A stretch of 64,000 bases of DNA from Candidatus Nitronauta litoralis. Its GTDB lineage: Bacteria > Nitrospinota > Nitrospinia > Nitrospinales > Nitrospinaceae. Below the pieces are notes generated by a model. The model did not search any database. It was not told the origin of the DNA and was given only the letters and a program-made list of their open reading frames with translations. The stretch is from NCBI GenBank assembly GCA_015698285.1, contig CP048685.1, positions 1,240,001 through 1,304,000 on the forward strand, in the 5' to 3' direction. The position numbers were made by a program, and so were the translations under genes. Below are positions 62,423 to 64,000 of the stretch, in pieces (within the stretch, counting starts at the first letter, position 1; each line of letters begins with the position of its first letter).

Positions 62423-64000
62423 ATGCCAAAGAATATAGTAATTTGCTCCGACGGAACTGGAAATACCGCGAATAAAAACCGGGGCACCAACGTTTTTAAA
62501 ATATTTGAAGCGGTTGATCTTCGAGCCAGAAAATTCCGGCCTCCCCAGGATAAATCAAAAGTCATTGAAAAGCAGATAACCCTTTACGATGATGGGGTAG
62601 GTTCCCAAAGTTTCATCGTTTTTAAAGTCCTCGGCGGTGCCTTCGGCTGGGGTTTGAAGCGAAATGTAAAACAGCTCTACACAGAACTCGCACGAGTTTA
62701 CAAAAATGGAGACAATCTCTATTTTTTCGGATTCAGCCGCGGAGCTTTTACCATCAGAACGCTCATCGGGTTTATCGCAGAATGTGGAATCCCAAAAAAA
62801 TCGGTATTTAAAAACAGGGCGGAGCTCAATCAGCTAGTTGATAATGCCTACAAGCATTACCAAAGAAACTATCGATCCCTGTTAAGCAGGATTTTCTTTC
62901 CGGATTGGCTGGGGAATTTTTTACCGAAGGGTCTTTTAAAACGTCTCCCCGGTTTTATTGGCAACCGGCTCCCCTTCAGTGACAACTATGACCTCAATTT
63001 TTATTATCAAACTCCTCCCATAAAATTTGTTGGAGTCTGGGACACCGTTTCCGCAGTCGGGCTGCCTTTTAAATGGGCCACAGATATGTGGAATAAATAT
63101 ATTTATCGTTTTTCTTTCAGGAATAATAATCTTTATACAGGAGTGGAAAAAGCCTGCCACGCCCTTGCGATCGACGATGAAAGACAATCGTTTCATCCCA
63201 TGTTGTGGAACGAAGACCGGACGGCTTATTCCAACCAGGTTGAAAATGGAAAGACTCTCTACCAGAAAACTGAAAAGGACTGGGAAAATGACTGGATAGA
63301 ACAGGTGTGGTTTCCTGGTGCACATTCCAATGTTGGAGGGGGCTATCCTAAACAGGGCATGTCACTGGTCAGCCTTCACTGGATGATGAAGCGTGCCTAT
63401 CATGCGGGTCTTAAATTTTTTGACAAAGACTGGGACTACATCCGTGACCACGGCAACATAACAGACAAGTTGTATAAATCCCGGTCCGGACCGGCGGTTT
63501 ATTACCGTTACCTGCCGCGCAACATTTTTAAAATCTGTAAAACCTATAATGTGGATTGCCATATCCATGAAAGCCTGAGAGATAGAATTTCCCTTGGTTC
63601 AGAAGGCTACGCCCCGGGCAACCTTCCGCCCCGGTTTTACCTGATGGGAGATGAACCGGGTACGCACGATAAATTTTTCTTCAGTAACAAGGCGTTCAGG
63701 GATACCGACCCGGAAAAAGAATCTCCCCTATGGACAAGTTTGCAGCCTTTTATCCAGCTTCGTCGGCAAGGCTATTATCTTTTCCTGTTAACCACTTTGA
63801 CGGCTATTGGTATATACATTAATAATCTGTTTGCCATAGCAAAAATCAAGCTGTCCGGAGAAAGCAACCCGGATTGTCTGGAGTATTTGAAGGTTGCCTG
63901 GGAGGAGTTCAGTACCTGGGACCTCGCCATGAGTTTTTTCAATAATTTTCTTTGGGTGGCCCTGTTATTCGCGTTTGGCATCAGCCTGTTCACCCGGCTG
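62423..64000 (+). CDS. DUF2235 alpha/beta-hydrolase (Tle1-like), partial at the window end
   Basis: 526 residues visible, no stop before the window end. The N-terminal ICSDGTGNTANKNRGTNVFK is the hallmark of DUF2235. The nucleophile elbow is FFGFSRGAFTIRTL (GxSxG), followed by KFVGVWDTVSAVGLP and VWFPGAHSNVGGGY, which contain the catalytic Asp and His typical of the family. Two hydrophobic helices appear after residue 450 (YYLFLLTTLTAIGIYIN and FLWVALLFAFGISLF). Known members include type VI effectors of the Tle1 phospholipase class, but many are house-keeping; no VgrG or Hcp gene adjoins. Confidence 0.88.
   Translation, partial: MPKNIVICSDGTGNTANKNRGTNVFKIFEAVDLRARKFRPPQDKSKVIEKQITLYDDGVGSQSFIVFKVLGGAFGWGLKRNVKQLYTELARVYKNGDNLYFFGFSRGAFTIRTLIGFIAECGIPKKSVFKNRAELNQLVDNAYKHYQRNYRSLLSRIFFPDWLGNFLPKGLLKRLPGFIGNRLPFSDNYDLNFYYQTPPIKFVGVWDTVSAVGLPFKWATDMWNKYIYRFSFRNNNLYTGVEKACHALAIDDERQSFHPMLWNEDRTAYSNQVENGKTLYQKTEKDWENDWIEQVWFPGAHSNVGGGYPKQGMSLVSLHWMMKRAYHAGLKFFDKDWDYIRDHGNITDKLYKSRSGPAVYYRYLPRNIFKICKTYNVDCHIHESLRDRISLGSEGYAPGNLPPRFYLMGDEPGTHDKFFFSNKAFRDTDPEKESPLWTSLQPFIQLRRQGYYLFLLTTLTAIGIYINNLFAIAKIKLSGESNPDCLEYLKVAWEEFSTWDLAMSFFNNFLWVALLFAFGISLFTRL

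Noticed and set aside
1-64000. tRNA, rRNA or CRISPR array
   Set aside because: Looked for T-loop GGTTCGAxxCC patterns, rRNA-like conserved blocks and spaced direct repeats; none was convincing.

Overview
The window reads as chromosomal DNA of a free-living, motile Gram-negative bacterium. It encodes L- and P-ring flagellar proteins (FlgH, FlgI), an LpxR-like outer-membrane enzyme, lipoproteins, two matches to the sigma-54 promoter consensus, an RpoH-like sigma factor and several hybrid or orphan histidine kinases. Gene content and protein style suggest a marine Nitrospinota or delta-proteobacterium-like lineage. That is inference only: there is no rRNA here, and I saw no tRNA, CRISPR array, prophage or insertion sequence.

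Layout. 1-5.4 kb: an RsbU-type phosphatase, small membrane proteins, a zinc-ribbon/membrane/ankyrin fusion, a Fic protein and a thiamine-binding-type protein. 5.4-14.1 kb: housekeeping genes on the + strand, pheA-tyrA-cmk-rpsA-sppA, then an IHF/HU gene with its own promoter and terminator, aroC and a nitrilase-family amidase. 14.2-15.7 kb: a small accessory patch with a DUF1566 protein, a protein carrying a CNF1/BLF1-like TxxLSGC...H deamidase signature, and a 56-residue membrane peptide. 15.8-20.7 kb: minus-strand envelope genes (glycosyltransferase, HDOD, LpxR-like, two tandem secreted paralogues). 20.8-25.7 kb: rpoH-like, fumC and a two-gene response-regulator/kinase pair. 25.8-35.5 kb: an 11-gene flagellar cluster on the minus strand, flgF-flgG-flgA-flgH-two Ig-fold lipoproteins-flgI-flgJ-flgN-flgK-flgL, with sigma-54-type promoters before flgF and before flgJ.

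35.8-64 kb is a mosaic: a rhodanese, a large BvgS-like hybrid kinase, a secreted protein combining CxxCH and HExxH motifs, a B12-type radical SAM protein with a CX7CX2C cluster motif, an ankyrin lipoprotein, an Na+/H+ antiporter, an amidoligase, msrA, a pentapeptide protein, another kinase, and a membrane protein with a Gly/Cys-rich tail overlapping a SPASM radical SAM gene. These are followed by a nucleotidyltransferase, an Ada-like methyltransferase, a DnaE2-type polymerase, mdh with an intrinsic terminator just upstream of its start codon, and a DUF2235 hydrolase cut by the window end.

Best candidates for an undescribed system are the Gly/Cys-tail membrane protein with its radical SAM/SPASM partner (52.0-54.1 kb), the LSGC deamidase-like protein with its membrane peptide (14.8-15.7 kb), the CxxCH/HExxH secreted protein (39.5 kb), and the Ig-fold lipoprotein pair between flgH and flgI. 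Dispersed repeats also stand out, especially a 17-base hairpin found three times directly after a stop codon.
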